Of a DNA stretch of 64,000 bases, positions 12,331-25,768 are shown piece by piece (positions within the stretch are counted from its first letter, which is position 1; every line of letters starts with the position of its first letter). Location of the stretch: assembly GCF_051020985.1 (NCBI RefSeq), contig NC_135003.1, forward strand, positions 6,813,501-6,877,500. The letters are read 5' to 3'. This DNA is from Nomia melanderi. Taxonomy: Eukaryota; Arthropoda; Insecta; Hymenoptera; Halictidae. Under the pieces are notes generated by a model, which saw only the letters and a list, made by a program, of their open reading frames with translations, did no database searches and had not been told where the DNA came from. A program made the translations under genes and the position numbers.

Positions 12331-15300
12331 AATCTGTTTCTCGCAATCCCGTCGTCCGTTTTCCGCACGTCGCTCGCGCGACTCGCCACCATCCACCCGC
12401 CAGGAACGACAAATTCCCGTACACTGGTAATCGCGCCGGAACGAGGCTGTTCCTTTGCATCAGCCTCCAGAAAATATCGCAGCAATAACAGCAGCCGCCA
12501 ACGAAAACACCCGAAGAAACTTACGAGAATCAGGGCTGCCAACTGGGCACCGGCTTCTCGAAATTGCATTGGAAAAAATCTACGTCTCCCACGATCCTCA
12601 ATACTCGGCCGCGCGATCGTCACTTCTGTTTTTTCTATTTTCTGTTCCGGCGCTTCGAAATGAAATTGGTAGCTTTAAATCTTAAGAATTAAATGAATAA
12701 AAATTTAATTAAAAATTAGTTAAAAATCTGATTACAAATGCATAATAATCTATTTAAAAGATGATTAACAGTTCCATGTTCACGTGTTGCTGTTTATTAA
12801 ATATAGTTGACAGTATTTGCTTCGAGCTTATACGCTTCGAGTATAGTTAAAAAAGAAACTATTATTCAACTAAATTACTTAAAAAATAAAAAAGAAACAT
12901 TTTTTTCAACGTTCAAACGCTAATCACTTCGAGTTCAGAAATACCTCTGTTGATTCCGTTTAATATACAACGCCCGGGAACCATTTCCGAGTGGAAAATA
13001 CAATTGTAACATTGTTAATATTATGCTGAACAGCTTAATCCAGCAACACTCTCTCGAGAAGATTAGCACCGCACTCTGTTCTCTGTGTTCCGCCGATATT
13101 TAATTCTTCACGTTTCGCGTTGTTTGCTGCGCGTTGCGTGCAAATTTTTGTATGCCGATAATTCTGATTACTTGGAAACGTTAGATTAATGCATCGGGGT
13201 TTGGTGAAGTATTTGATTTGAGTGAACTTCGATGTTTGCTCTCTAACATCTAATAATACTAATTCCAAATAACAACATTCCTAGAGTCATCAACAACTGA
13301 AAATGAACGTCACTCTGTGCTTGGAAAAATTCAGAACCTTCCGGTTTTAACTTTTCTTCTCTATGGTCTGTACAAAATAATCTACTCCGCCAATTTTCTG
13401 CTTCATTAACTTACTGCCATTCCATAATCTAACATTACTGCTTTTTTAGTATTCAATAAAACTTAATTAACCCGCAGAATACCATCATCTACTTCCTCCC
13501 AAACGAAACAAAGTTGGAGAAATACATAAAATTAATAAAATCCAGAGAAACTCAAAGTTCACTAGCAGCAATCATCAAGTAACGACTCCAAACATCTAAC
13601 ATCGGGAAAGACGAAGTTTAAAGCGTGATGAAAAGTCGTCAATCTCGCAGGGAACTGGGTCAAAATTAGAATAACCGCGAAAGCCGCAGGAAAATGACGG
13701 AAACGTCGCATCGTAGGAACCACGCGTCGAAAGATGAGAAATCGGTCGTCTGAGATCGAGTCCCGCGTGGCTTCCGCGAGCGTTAATGCATTCCGCAACG
13801 ATATGGCGCTTCATATTGCGCCCGGATCGCGGCGGATCACGGTCCCGTTCGCTCTCGCATGAATTATTCGCCGGCGCGTGGGGACCGAGCCACATTTATT
13901 CCGCGGGACACGCATCAACTGCGCTCGGTACTCGCGAAACGACAAATTGAGCGGCGCGGCAACTTCCCCGGGGGATTTCTGAAGGCTGTTCCGACGTTCC
14001 TGGCGTATTAGCACGTTTTTGCGACGATTTACGTTTGCATAATACAGGAAATGACGGGGAATGTCCATTTTTCGAGATTTACCCAACTTCTGGTAACTAG
14101 AAATAGAGAACTGTTCAACTGTAGTGATTATTAGATTGCGGACCTCTATGCATTCCTGGGAAATTTGAAAGTGCAAACATACAAATTGCACACAATATGG
14201 AATATATATAAATTATTCAAGGTTATAGTGTTTTCATATGGTATCTGTTCGAAACAATTAATTTTCATGATAATTCTAGTTCTTCCAAAGTATGCTTTTA
14301 AAAATTTGAATTTGTATAAAGAACAGTGATCTAGTGATTGTAGTATCTAAAACGTATGTGTAAAAGCTGGTTTTGATATGTTTAGTAATATATTTGAATG
14401 ATTTAGTAACTTCCTATATATATAACCTTGAATTTTAATTTTGAGTTTTGCAATTAAAGTTATAATTAGTAAAATAGACAGCGTTAACTATTTCGAGTAC
14501 CAATGGAAAGGAGAATATCCACTCCTAATGGCATCTAAAAACAACATACAATCCTTCAAAAAACACTGCAAAAGTAGCACTAACAACAAAACTGCCAACT
14601 TTAAAACTAAACAAAAATCTGGTCATACCAATAACAATTTAAGCGAATTATTCCGAGCATTAAATACAAATTCGACACTCTTCATATCCTCCATCGATCG
14701 GTGGTTACGCAGAAATTAGAGTGATCGTAACGGCGGTGCGAAAGAGGATATAATTTCTTACGGCTTCCTATTATAGGTACCCTGCTACCATCGAGGAGAA
14801 CGATTCCAAGCAGCTGCAGCTGGATATCAGCGGACGGAGGAGCTCGTAAGGGTTTTACGGACCTTAATTTCCAAGCTGCGGCCTGTTCGTCACGCGGAGC
14901 CAATCGCCGGGTGCCGAGCCTCTTCTTTTCGAGATTCAAGGATATCGAAGGGGCTTACGGGGGTGGCAGCCATTCTCCATCGGGATCGTATAATGGCGTC
15001 TGTGTTTTCTTACGTTGTAACGAACAAAACGCTGAATCGGTGCTGGCTGAGCTTATCGCGCTGATGAAGCGGGAAACCGAGAGAGGGAACCGACAATAAA
15101 AGAACCGGTGAATTGCTTGTCCCTCTACTTTCTCTGTCACTCTTCCTGCTACCCTCCCTTCATCCCTCCGTCTCGCCCCTCCTCATCGTTCGAGTACTTG
15201 AATAGGACGGGAATAAATTTAGTGGAATGAGGTGGCTGGGGAAATACTGGATTTGTTTCAAATTGGAACTTTCTCATGGAATCTTTTGTTCTTTTGCAAT

Positions 15301-16159
15301 AATCTATAATTTATTATGTTTCATTTCTGATCATTTTATTTTTAATCACTTTAAGGGTGACAAAATATGTACATTTAATTTTAGATTGGTACTGAAGCTC
15401 GACTACGGATACTTTTATTGGTAGCTTTTCGTAATTATCTACTTTACATTGTTACAAAAATTAGTTTTGTACCCCTTTATATTGTTTTATAATGTTCTCT
15501 GATGTCTTTATATTGTTCATACATAGTGAAACGATATAAATTACAATTAAATTGAAATTTATATCATTTCCATCTCTTTCGAAAAAGAAACTTATGTTTG
15601 AAGAGCTTAATTTTTTGGGGAACAGTAAATTGATCCAGGCCAATAAAAAAGGTAGTTAACAAGATAATAAACGACAGAAAAGGAAGCCTGTCAAACACTC
15701 GATCTAAGAGTATCCGGAAACGGAAACGGAGGGTCCCGTGATTTCCAGCTGAACGAACTGGATTCAACTGGGGAGACGTGGTCGAGAAAGAGCCGTGGTT
15801 ATCGACGCGTGTTCATGATTTTGTTACGCTCGCGTGAAACGATAGAAGAAACAGGCGTTTCTGCGTCGGACGTTTCTTATCGAATACACCGCGTGTGTTT
15901 TATGTATACAGCGAATCCATCCGACCCCGAGATCTCTCGTTCGTGTCCGCTGATCCTAGGGCCATGTTTTATGCGACGGTGAACCGTGGCACATATCCTT
16001 TTCCTTCTACCTCGGAATTCTAAGGTACTTTTTCTTGTGTACAGAGATACTATCTTGAATAAAAGGTGGATCGGTTGTCTGCGATGGTATTCTAATGCGT
16101 TCGAAAGTCTCGTGACTGTATTACGGATAGTCGGAGCGTGAACGTGGAAAAGAATAAAT
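12331..16159. other. No gene seen
   Basis: AT-rich DNA (12660-13560, 14170-14700, 15190-15640) alternates with CpG-rich islands (about 13600-14010 and 14700-15110). A short CT-rich run lies at about 15118-15185. Frames in the islands were read and none resembles a known protein. Confidence 0.5.
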
Positions 16160-16500
16160 ATGGTGAATAAAAAACTCGGAATTTAGGAAAAATTAAAAGC
16201 TATAGTGATTCGGAATTAAAAAATTCGGAATTTCAGAAAAATTCTAAACTACGGAGATTTGGAATTTCCGAAAAATAGGAAGGTATAGAGAGTTGGAATT
16301 TTAGAAGAATCGGTAGCTATAGAGATTTGGAATTTCAGAAAAATTGAAAACTGTAGAGAACTGAAATTTTTAGAATTTCAGAGTTTTAGAAAAATTGGAA
16401 ACTCTGGAGACTCAGGATTCAGGAATTTGGAAGTTCGCAAAAATTGCGATCCACAGAAATTCCGAATTAAAGTTTGTTAAGCTGATACTAGAAATTCTGG
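16160..16500 (+). repeat. Degenerate tandem repeat (gaaaaattg...agatttggaatttcag)
   Basis: Seven or so imperfect units of about 45-50 bp. Recurring words are 'cagaaaaatt', 'gtagaga' and 'tttggaatttcag'. The best units lie at about 16235-16400. It is purine-rich and AT-rich. The small open frame starting at 16395 is its continuation and is not a gene. Confidence 0.75.
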
Positions 16501-19500
16501 AAAATTTGGTTATCAATGTAGAAGAAGTCTCAGTGCAACAGGAAACAAACAGTTGGAAAAAAACAAGAAATGAAAAAACTATGCGCAGAGAGTATCAACG
16601 AAGTTTCAACGACGAGTCAGGTCGCGACGTGAAAAACCAGAAGATTGTTTACAACTGTTTACAGCCGGCCGGGTCTCGAACGAGGAAATGACCGAGCGCG
16701 TCGTTGCTCCCGCGGGGAGCAATTTAACTTTCGATGCCGAGGAAGAACGCCAGCCGCGAAACGGAGTTCGCGAAACCGTCCAATTCCATTTATCCGGCAA
16801 GATAGACGACCGGACTATGACTCGGCTACCCGAGCAAGCCTTTCTTAACGATCATCGATCGACGCCGTGAAAATTGAGGAAAAGAATGCACTTCTATTCG
16901 GACCTGGCTATTTAAGTTTGATTCAAAGTTTTATTTCGGAACGTGATCACAAGAAGCGAAGAGAATCATTCATTTTGGCCAATCGATTTTTTCTAATTAT
17001 ATCAAATCTAATTGTCAATTGATTTATCAAATGATTAAATTTATCATTTAATCTGATAATATTAATTCTGTCAAATGTGATGGTAGATCGATGATATTTA
17101 AAAATTACAGAGTGATTTTGTTTCTTGTAAAATGTTGTTAAACGCAGAATAAATTAATCAGAGTAATTAAAGTAATTAAAATATTTACAATAGATAAAAT
17201 AATTAGATTAATTAAAAGAATGAGTAATATTTGATGATATGGTAAGTAATTAGGAAGATATTGACGTTTATGTACAAAAGAAGTAGCTATAATAGAAGGG
17301 TTATGAGGCGAATGTGTAAATTTCGCACAGTGGGCAAGTGGAAATTAATGAACATCACCTTGATACTGCAAATTATTTTGAACTTTAATTGCGAGTGACA
17401 AAGGTTTCAAAAAGAATTCATAGAGATTCTCTCCGGTCGATAGAAACTAGACAGAGCGCCGGGAAAAAGGGATTTTTCGAGTTAATTAAATTACCACGTG
17501 TTACAGAATATCCCGCGATTATAATTTCATTAATTACCAACGCACATAGACGGAGGGAACGCATTACTTGTACTAATTAATTCTTGCCTCCCGCATGAAA
17601 ATTCCATAGGAATCAAAATGGCCAGAGGTGTTCCGATTTCACGGTATTAAATGAGTAACAGATACGGGACATGAAATCTCGGGAAAATGTATGTACAGAA
17701 TGTGTGCGAAACCGTGAAACAACCGAGAAGAAAGTTATTCTATATAAATAACTAAGTAAAAAATGGTTTAATATTTAACTAATATTTTTTATCTTTAAGA
17801 CAATCACATTTGATGATCACAGGTAAAAAAAATATTAAATAAAAGTGTCTATAGTAAGTATATAAAAATATTAATCAATTAATTAATCAATATAAATCTG
17901 CTATTATATCTGTCCATGCCTTAGCATTTCTACTTCTTATAAATGCCAATGCGTGAAAGAAAATTTCAAAAAGAAAAAAAAAATTTTTATTTCCTGTAAA
18001 AAAATATTTTATTCTATACTTCTATAATTCTAATTATTGAATCTGTGAACCTTTGAACCTTTGAACCTTTTAATCTATAAATTCATGAATCTTCAAATTA
18101 TTGTATCCTTAAATACAAAACTTGTAATATTTATTCCTTCCATTCCACTAAAATATTAAAAATACCTTACATAAAAGACACCACACAGTCACGCCCACAG
18201 CAATAAAAATTCATGTCGAATATTCCAGGGATCGGGACGCAATTCTCACCCTAGACGATATCTTCATTCGTCTTCCACGGCGACGACGGGCCACTGCCAG
18301 TCGAAATGAAATGATATTGTTCGTCTGCATATCTATGCCTGTAATATCGTCTGCCGGGACACTAAATAAATTTTTCGGTGTTGACACGCATCCTGCTCCA
18401 AGGGTGACATCTCGATATAAAAGTCCCCCGTCGCGGCCGCGAATCTCTTTGTCCCTGGCCGCCTCGACCCTCCGACCAGCGTGCTCCTTTTTTTCTCCTC
18501 CTCCTCGCGCACGTGTGTCTCACGCTGCGCGAACAAGGGTGCCGGGCGTATTATGCGGGACAGTTCCCGTAGTAATTAAAATTCGAGGGTTTTCGCCGGG
18601 GTCGCGATATAATAGGGGTGAAATTAAACTTTAACGCGGCCTCGCGGAAACGGGAGGAGCGTTTCCAGAAAACGAGATGGGTAAGATGCGACCAATTAGA
18701 AGGGCTGTTTTATTTCTCGTTTTATGGGGAAAGAAGAAACTTTTTCTTTTGATGAGACTTACGTGTAGTTTCATTTGGAGATTAGAGTTTGTTTATGATT
18801 GGAACTTTGTAATTTAGATTACAAAGTTCTTTTTAACGCGGGATTGAACGATAAATTGTAATTCCTGCAAGAATTTAGAATGATTCATACCTTCTTATAC
18901 AGTTTTCTTAGTATCGTTTCGGGAAAATTAATTTTTCCATGGAAATTGTATTTTATAATGAAAATATTGTTTTATGATCTATTAAAAATCGCTTGCAGCC
19001 TGTAACTATAAGGGCCAAAAATCAACCTATGCAAGAATAATCTAAAACTTCCACCGAGTTTTCGTAAGTAGAAAATTATAAAATTCCCAAAAAGAAAATA
19101 GAATTCCAAGATAGCTAGAGTGCCGCGAAAGATAAGGGTATCAGCCACCGCAAGAGGAGGGGGAAAGTAACTTTTCCCGTACAGTCGATTTCTCTTCCGA
19201 AACCCATTAACTCCCGCCAGGTTTTCGCGCCACCTTAATTTTCCCGCTCATTGTCAGACCGAATAACAGCTGAGGGGGTGGTCGGTTTGGCAGCGAGTGC
19301 GAGAAGGCCAAAAAAGGGGAAGAAAAAAGACGGAAAAGTGACTTTCCGTAGCGGAGTCGGGTTCCGTCTCGTAGCTTGTTAGCTCGACGGATCGTAAATT
19401 TCGATCCGGTTTTCAACTCCTGTTGACGAGGCGTGACGTAATAGCACGCTTTCCTGGCTGCGATAATAATGAAACGGGGGTGAGTGTGTGACCGATCGCG

Positions 19501-19780
19501 CGTCACACGACTTCCTCCCAAAATCGTGTCGTAGAATCAACAGATTTGTAGAACCGGGTATGGATAAATAACTTGGTAATTAATTATTCGGATTAAATTC
19601 ATCGTAAAATTTGGGAACATGTGAATTTTGATACGTAGCGCTTGTCGAGGTGTCTGGTCTTAATCTTGATTATAATGTAGACATCATGTAGACTTCTAGT
19701 GTAAATTTCCTTTTTTAATTAATCCTAGGTCACTGAACTATATTCAACGGACAACTGTTTCGTACGAATAAATGGACACG
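16501..19780. other. No gene seen
   Basis: Mostly AT-rich DNA with CpG-rich patches (about 16620-16870, 18220-18660, 19130-19520). A short decamer run (gaacctttga, about 18048-18072) is present. No transposon ends or convincing exons were found. Confidence 0.5.
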
Positions 19781-19785
19781 ATAGT

Positions 19786-20060
19786 TATTTAGACGAGAGA
19801 TTAGTAATCTAGATTTAAGGGCAGTAGAATTGCTAGGTTCTAAATTAATAAATAGTGAAAACAGTTTTATAGACGAATTAAATTTGATTTATTTAGACGA
19901 AAGATTAGTGATGTGGATTTAAAACTATTAAAACGCTAGATTATACATTACTAAACAAATAAGGAACAGTAATTTACCTATTTAGAAAAAATAGTTAGAT
20001 TTTAGTTATACAGATGAGAGATTAGTGATTTTGGTTTAGAAGCACTAGGATTCCAAAAAA
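19786..20060 (+). repeat. Three degenerate tandem units of about 105-117 bp
   Basis: The segment 'agacgagagattagtaat' starts near 19790 and recurs as 'agacgaaagattagtgat' near 19894 and 'agatgagagattagtgat' near 20012. After each comes a diverged 'ctagatttaag...gctaggtt'-like block. Spacing and order fit an old tandem array with no reading frame conserved across units. Confidence 0.7.
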
Positions 20061-21249
20061 AAACGAAAAATAATCTTTTTAATAACCGTTGTCCTGATGC
20101 ATGTGTTGTCAATTCTTCTAGATTCAATTTTACGAAGACGGCGTCCCCGCGTTTCGCGACCCCACCGTTTTCGTCAACGCACCGCGGGAGGGTAACGCGT
20201 GACGCTAACGAGCCACCCCTTCGACGGCAACGCGAAACACGCTCCCTGGTACACATCGAACCCCTTGTTTCTGCGCCCCTTCCATGAATTTCGCCAGGGT
20301 GGCGCGGTTCGGGTTAGGTTTTCGAAGGGGCGAAGACACGATGAAAGTTTTTCAGCGGTTGCAGGGAGTCTGGCACATTGTAAATTCTAATGAGAGGTTT
20401 AACCCGGCGCCGATTCACGCTGAGACAATTAAGCGCGATCGGAGTTGGAGGGGGAGATCTAAAGGGATTTTAAGGTAGATTGGGCAACGGGGATTTTTGT
20501 TGGGCGATTCAACGATTTTTTCGTGTACAGGATGTGTATGAGTGGGTTCGACCATGTTTGTATAAGGCTGTAGACGTAATTTGTAATTCGATTAGGGTTT
20601 TGTGATAATTTTGATAGGAGATTCGAATGACTGATTTATGTGTTTCATTTAAATGAGATTATTCTTCAAATTTCAACGTTGATTGATCTCTTTCTGTAGT
20701 CAGAATAGCATAGATTGGTCATACAATTGCTATGTTAATGTTCTTACGTTAACATTTGTTTAAATGTAGAAATATTCACATAATACAGTATTTTCAAAGG
20801 AATTTTCCAGAGTAGTGAACGTAAGGTTTAAATTCACAGCTTGAGGTCTGAATCTGTCTCTTGATCCCCGAAAACAATGTTTTACAATTTATTACAATTT
20901 ATCACGTCTAAATCGCTAATCAGGAGCGACGAAGACAAGGGTTGACAGTTGTGGAATAGGAAAACCTCCAGAAAACACAGAATAAATCCAGTAGCGCATT
21001 AACAGGACGCAAACAGAAGGTCTCCAAAAAAGACAGCGCAAGAATGTAAGAAGACGAGCGCGCGACGCAAAGACGACGGCGGACAATCAGCATAAACATG
21101 AATGTTACTACAAAAGGAACGAAAAAGGAAAAGGAAACAAAACAGAAACTAAAAAGGAAAGATACTGAACGATGAAGAGAGGCTGCATTCAGAGATACTG
21201 AGGTGCGGGGATCAAATTGTAAGAAAATGCAAGGTACCCGGGTAGAAGG
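20061..21249. other. No gene seen
   Basis: A CpG-rich patch lies at about 20120-20480, followed by AT-rich DNA. No recognisable coding or RNA feature. Confidence 0.5.
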
Positions 21250-21840
21250 GGAGGGGGGAAAGTGAGGTAAACACACCTCGCAGAGTGATAAATGGAAAAA
21301 TGGGAGTGGGGAGGGGACAGGGGACAAGAAAGGGGAACGGTAGGAAAAAAAATGGAGGGGTGGGTTCGATGCAAAATAAAAATGAAACGTGGCCGAGCTA
21401 CAAAAGATACTCGGCGAGAGGAACGGTGAAAGAAGGAAGAGAAAAAAGGAGTAAGGGAACGAACGCGAAAGATACGACGAGTAATGTTCGAGAGGAGTGA
21501 AAGAAACGCACCGCGGCGCGGAAAAGGGAAAATGAAAGACAGTCGCGGGAAATGGGGGATGGGGATGGACTTATCGGGGAGCAGCGCAGCGGGGAAACAG
21601 GTGGAAAAGGGGGACAGGGTTTGGGTAGCGAAGGATCGGAGTGGGGAAAAAACATTCACCGGTGGTTGGTATGGAGAGGTCGAAGATAGTGCATGTGGAG
21701 AATCTTGGAATAGAAAAAGCTGAAGAATCAGGGGATAAAAAGAACGGTAGGAAAGATAGATGTAGGGAGTTAAACAAAGGAAATGCTGAGTTGTCAATGG
21801 AGAATAGAGAGTGGTTGTGGTAGGAAAAATGGGAAGAAAA
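21250..21840. repeat. Purine tract
   Basis: About 590 bp strongly biased to G/A on the plus strand (ggggaggg, aaaggggaac, gaaagaaggaag words) with no fixed period. Five or more overlapping open frames, up to 202 codons on the minus strand, come from lack of stop codons in C/T-rich reading. Their Pro/Ser/Phe-rich products are artefacts. Confidence 0.85.
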
Positions 21841-22189
21841 GGGCTATGACAAAGTGGACCTAAAGGGGTGGAGTTATATTAAATTTAAATATTGGATTAA
21901 TAGGAAAATTGAATGACAAAAGATGTTTCTGGAGTATAGATAATTTATAGCATAGTTGAAATAATCTTGTTTACAAAAAGGTAACGCAATAACAACTGGA
22001 CCTCCGGTTTCAAAAGGATGAATTGATTAAATTGATTAAACAAAGTCTACAAAATTGAAGAAATAATAATTTCCACGAAGATGCAGTTACAATCGAAAAC
22101 CATCTTTCAATCAATCTGTTATTAATGTAAGTGTCATTAATATCTTTAGAAAACTCTAGAAAAATATTGTAGGAACCAGGAGAAACAAA

Positions 22190-22570
22190 GTTTACAAGGG
22201 GTTGAGATAGAGATCAAAGAAGCCAGGGGGCAAGGAAGGGATCAGAGTCGGAAAAAAGGGCGTAATGGGATAAAAAGGAAGAAACATAGATGGATCACGG
22301 TGGAAGCGGGTCCGGCGTGTCCGACAAAGGATAAACAAGGCGAAGAAGAGCAGAAGAACGGAAGAAGAAATGCGAGGGGGTGGGGTGACGGCGGAGGAAA
22401 AAAGTGGCGGCGGTGCAGCGGAAAATGGGGAGTAGCGGAAGATAGGGGAAAAACGCGAATACGCTCTTGTGGACTAGACACAATGGGACACGCACAATAC
22501 GACGTTGGATAAGGGATGGAAACTGCGGCGAAAGCGGGCGGACGGTGGAAAACGAGGGGGAAGAGGTTGT
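22190..22570. repeat. Purine tract
   Basis: About 380 bp of G/A-rich plus-strand DNA, including gaagaagagcagaagaacgg and gcggcggtgc words. Minus-strand frames of 112-151 codons across it are composition artefacts. Confidence 0.8.
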
Positions 22571-24271
22571 GTGCGCGCACCCTTCGCGTTTACTGCAGTG
22601 CTCTTCAATCCGTGGATATTTTCGACGAGATTTGACCCTCGTCTCGCTGTTCCTCCTGCTAATAAATAATAAAGTGCCGGGAGAACGATGCGTCGCGCCC
22701 CTAGCTGCTACCCCGGCGACACATGGGGGTTGCGTCTGGTTGCTCGACATTTTCTACCTTTTTCAATGTTCGCTTTCGATTCTGGTTCTTTTTGTTGCTC
22801 GATATTTTTGGATTGTTTTTAGTTTGATTTTCTTTTATTTTCGATTTCTTAATATTTTTCTTTAGTCTTTTTAACGTTGTAAGTTTACATTTTTATATTG
22901 GAGTTGGGTTTATTTTGTCTCGAAGAGAACGTTGTTAAGTGTTGGAGATATTAAGCATTTGAAATTATTGTGAATTAAAGTCTGTTAATGCCGGTAATTT
23001 TTTAAAATGGAAAACATTGTAACTGCTTTCTCCGATTACTTCACAGTGCTTTCTTCCATTCTTTGATCTGTGAATCAATTCATTCTAGTTTTCTTTTTTT
23101 ATTCATTAGTATCGACTGTTCCACATATTCTCATTTTCTTCCATTATTTTTATAACGCGGTAAAAGTTATATTATATTGTCGATTAATAATGATAATAAG
23201 GGACTCGCGCTATTACTCGCGAAGGGATGAATGGACGAGACACAAACACATTACCCCAGTAACATATTTACCCTCCACCCGGTGTACCCAGAGTCTATAA
23301 ATGGCGTGCACAAGGCGCAAGCCCTTTTTTCATCTAGACTACGATAAAGAAAATCAATTTCAGCTAGTTAGGTCGGGAGCCTCTGTCAACTAAGCATTTT
23401 TCACGCGTCTTACCGTCACCGCCGCACACGACGGACCCTTGAACCCTCCCTTTCATCGCGCCGCGTGATTTATCGTCAATATACGCATCGACGAAAGTAG
23501 ATTTATGCGGAGCAATAAAATCAGCTCGCGTCCCGCTGGGACGGGCTACATAATGCGCATTGTCCCCGCTAAAATGGAGAGTTGCGTCGCGTCACACGTG
23601 ATGTACGAGGTCGTCCGATTCCTTGGATCATTCTCGGGATCACCTCTATGTTACCGCGATCCACATTCACGTCACAAGCTGCACGATAAAGAATTTCAGA
23701 AAATTCATTTTGAGACTTACAAAAATTTGAACAAAAGATTTTTTTAATACAGCTGAATTACGATTATTGTAAAAGATGACTTACAGTTTATATCAGTGAA
23801 AACTGTTAAGGCCACTTACAGCCTTAACGTTTCCTCCGACCCCTTAGAACCATCGTACTTTTTAGTTTGTATACACCTTTTATGTTTGCTACGGCTTATT
23901 GTACATTTGGTAGTTTTTTCGAAATAATAGGAGCCTTCGTCCCGTTCACAACTTGCAATCGTCTTTACGGTATTACGAGAAGGGACCGTGGCAGCCATAA
24001 ATCCCTGAACCCATAAGGCCCGCGATTATTGCTGTAGATTTTCTTTGCCTATTGTTTACATCTGGTGTCCAGTCACCAGTATTTTTAACTCTCTTGCCCG
24101 TCCGTTAGCATGTGTTTCTAAGGCCAAGCGTTTCTTGCTTTTTACCTGCCACGGTCGGCGATTGCAAACGGGACGAATTAGTTATTAACTTTAGCAACTA
24201 GGAAGACTAGAAGGGAAGGGATTGTGTCTCCCTTCCACAACCATTTTCAGATCGAAAAGGGCCAACCAGAA
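22571..24271. other. No gene seen
   Basis: A CpG-rich start (to about 22740) is followed by AT-rich DNA, then a second mixed patch at about 23400-23660. A TATAAA word at 23296 was considered and not accepted as a promoter. Confidence 0.5.
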
Positions 24272-24293
24272 CGTCTTCACCCCCGTGAAGACG
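24272..24293. repeat. Perfect 9-bp hairpin with 4-nt loop
   Basis: cgtcttcac, cccc, gtgaagacg: the arms are exact reverse complements. It sits about 45 bp upstream of the 14-bp minisatellite. A related cgtcgaagacg word occurs at 24308-24320, so the area is rich in gaagacg motifs. Confidence 0.85.
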
Positions 24294-24337
24294 ACATTGC
24301 GGAGGTGTCGTCGAAGACGATTCTGGGAGGCCCAGGG

Positions 24338-24462
24338 AGTCGAGAATAGCGAGTCGAGAATAGCAGTTGAGAATAGTCAGTCGAGAATAGCGAGTTGAGA
24401 ATAGTCAGTCGAGAATAGTGAGTCGAGAATAGTCAGTCGAGAATAGTCAGTCGAGAATCATA
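24338..24462 (+). repeat. 14-bp minisatellite, about nine units
   Basis: Unit agtcgagaatagtc with variants agtcgagaatagcg, agttgagaatagtc and agtcgagaatagtg. The second unit is one base short. The ninth decays into 'cat'. The last two complete units are identical, which fits recent slippage. There are no spacers, so this is not a CRISPR array. Confidence 0.95.
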
Positions 24463-25519
24463 GTTGGAAACAAATAGTCAACCAAGCAAATAGAGAGCAA
24501 CGATCATATTTCGAGTCACTACACTGATTTTCACAAGTAAATACAGTCCACTTCACAAACCTAAAAATTCGCACAAAGTTAATTCGGCGTGCGAAGTACT
24601 AGTTTAACTACCGAACAAAGTCGGTGGAAAACAAGGTACACGACAAAAACTAAACGAAAAGATGCACATAAAAATTATATAAAAATTCTTTAAGACATAA
24701 TGAAAGATGACTTGCTTCACAGAAATATTAAAATTCAGTTAAAATCTTACGGTTCTTAATACAACACTAAGAACCAACAATATTAGCAGAAGAAAGTACA
24801 GACAGCTGTATAAAAATTCCCAATATTATTACCCTTTCAATCAAGATTCGTCCAGGTTCTCGAAAACAAAAGGATCACCCGACAAACGGCTCAAGAACCG
24901 GTCAGTTACTGTGATTTAGAGGCAGTAGAGTAACGAACGAGTTGCTCATGACCGGTAGAAAGCTCGGTCTTTATCGTTGAAGCCCATCGAACCGCGGCAA
25001 CGCACGGAACTGCATCGACCGGCCAGGTTGGACGCGTGCGAACGCCTTGGACCGGCGGCGTCGAGATCGAGGCACGAAAATTCGCGATAAATCTCGCGGC
25101 TGACTGCCGGAACATACACGAGGAACAGTCATTTCCGGAGAATTTCTGACTGGGCCGACCAGACCCCGAGAACAGCCCGGCAGCCGTGAGAGGAACGATC
25201 GATTTCTGTCACGTCAGAAACTATGCCCCGTGTTATCGACGCGTAACAACGGGCAACGCGTACATCGAGATCGGAATCGAATTCTTCTGTTCCTCCAGAC
25301 GGTAATTTTCCCGTCACGGGAAATCGCGCGCCGCATCTGACGAGAATCGGTATCGTGCTCGCGGAATTCTGCTGAATCGCTGCGCCGGGTTCGTGAAAGG
25401 AAAGAAAGTATTTAATTTCGGGTAGACAAGACTTTTTTGTTCGTTGTAGACTCTTTCGAAACTTGGTTCTTAGTGAAAAGTGGTATATGGGAACGATTTT
25501 TGACTATTTTTTTTATTTA
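24463..25519. other. No gene seen; CpG island at about 24890-25400
   Basis: AT-rich DNA is followed by a CpG-rich island. A 69-codon minus-strand frame in the island (24906-25115) starts like a mitochondrial presequence but matches no protein I recognise. It was not called. Confidence 0.5.
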
Positions 25520-25768
25520 TTAACGTTTAACCGGTCGGTCGGGTAAAAATACGCGGTGACACTTTGTTGTGGATTTAAGTCGTTACTAATCATAACGATT
25601 ATTAATTTCTTTATAAATTTATACTGATGTCGCTGGCGATAGTAGCTTAAATTTGAGATCATACAAAAATGTTGATAAATAAAGTTATTTTTTCTACAGA
25701 CTTACAAAATATTGCCGACGAAAATTTTCTAACTTAACCACTGGCTGGTTGACTGCTAAGTTTGTTAA
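25520..25768. mobile_element. Possible TTAA-flanked MITE (decayed)
   Basis: TTAA occurs at 25520-25523 and 25765-25768. The left end reads ttaacgtttaaccggtcggt. The right end in reverse complement reads ttaacaaacttagcagtcaa. Terminal identity is only around 60%. The call rests on TTAA placement, the 249-bp size and the similarity of the ccggtcggt word to other elements here. Confidence 0.4.

Noticed and set aside
16670..16700. tRNA B-box-like gttcgagaccc on the minus strand
   Set aside because: No cloverleaf could be drawn with a pairing acceptor stem.
21189..21797. 202-codon minus-strand open frame
   Set aside because: Sits in a purine tract. Several overlapping frames are equally long, so openness reflects base composition.
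23290..23340. TATA box (tataaa, 23296) with a tcatct initiator
   Set aside because: TATA-to-initiator spacing is about 36 bases, longer than usual, and no exon follows. AT-rich DNA gives many such words.
24338..24462. Possible CRISPR array
   Set aside because: Units are 14 bp and directly adjacent with no spacers, and the DNA is eukaryotic.
24906..25115. Minus-strand frame starting like a mitochondrial targeting peptide
   Set aside because: Only 69 codons, no recognised mature protein, and in a CpG island where Arg/Ala/Ser-rich frames are expected.
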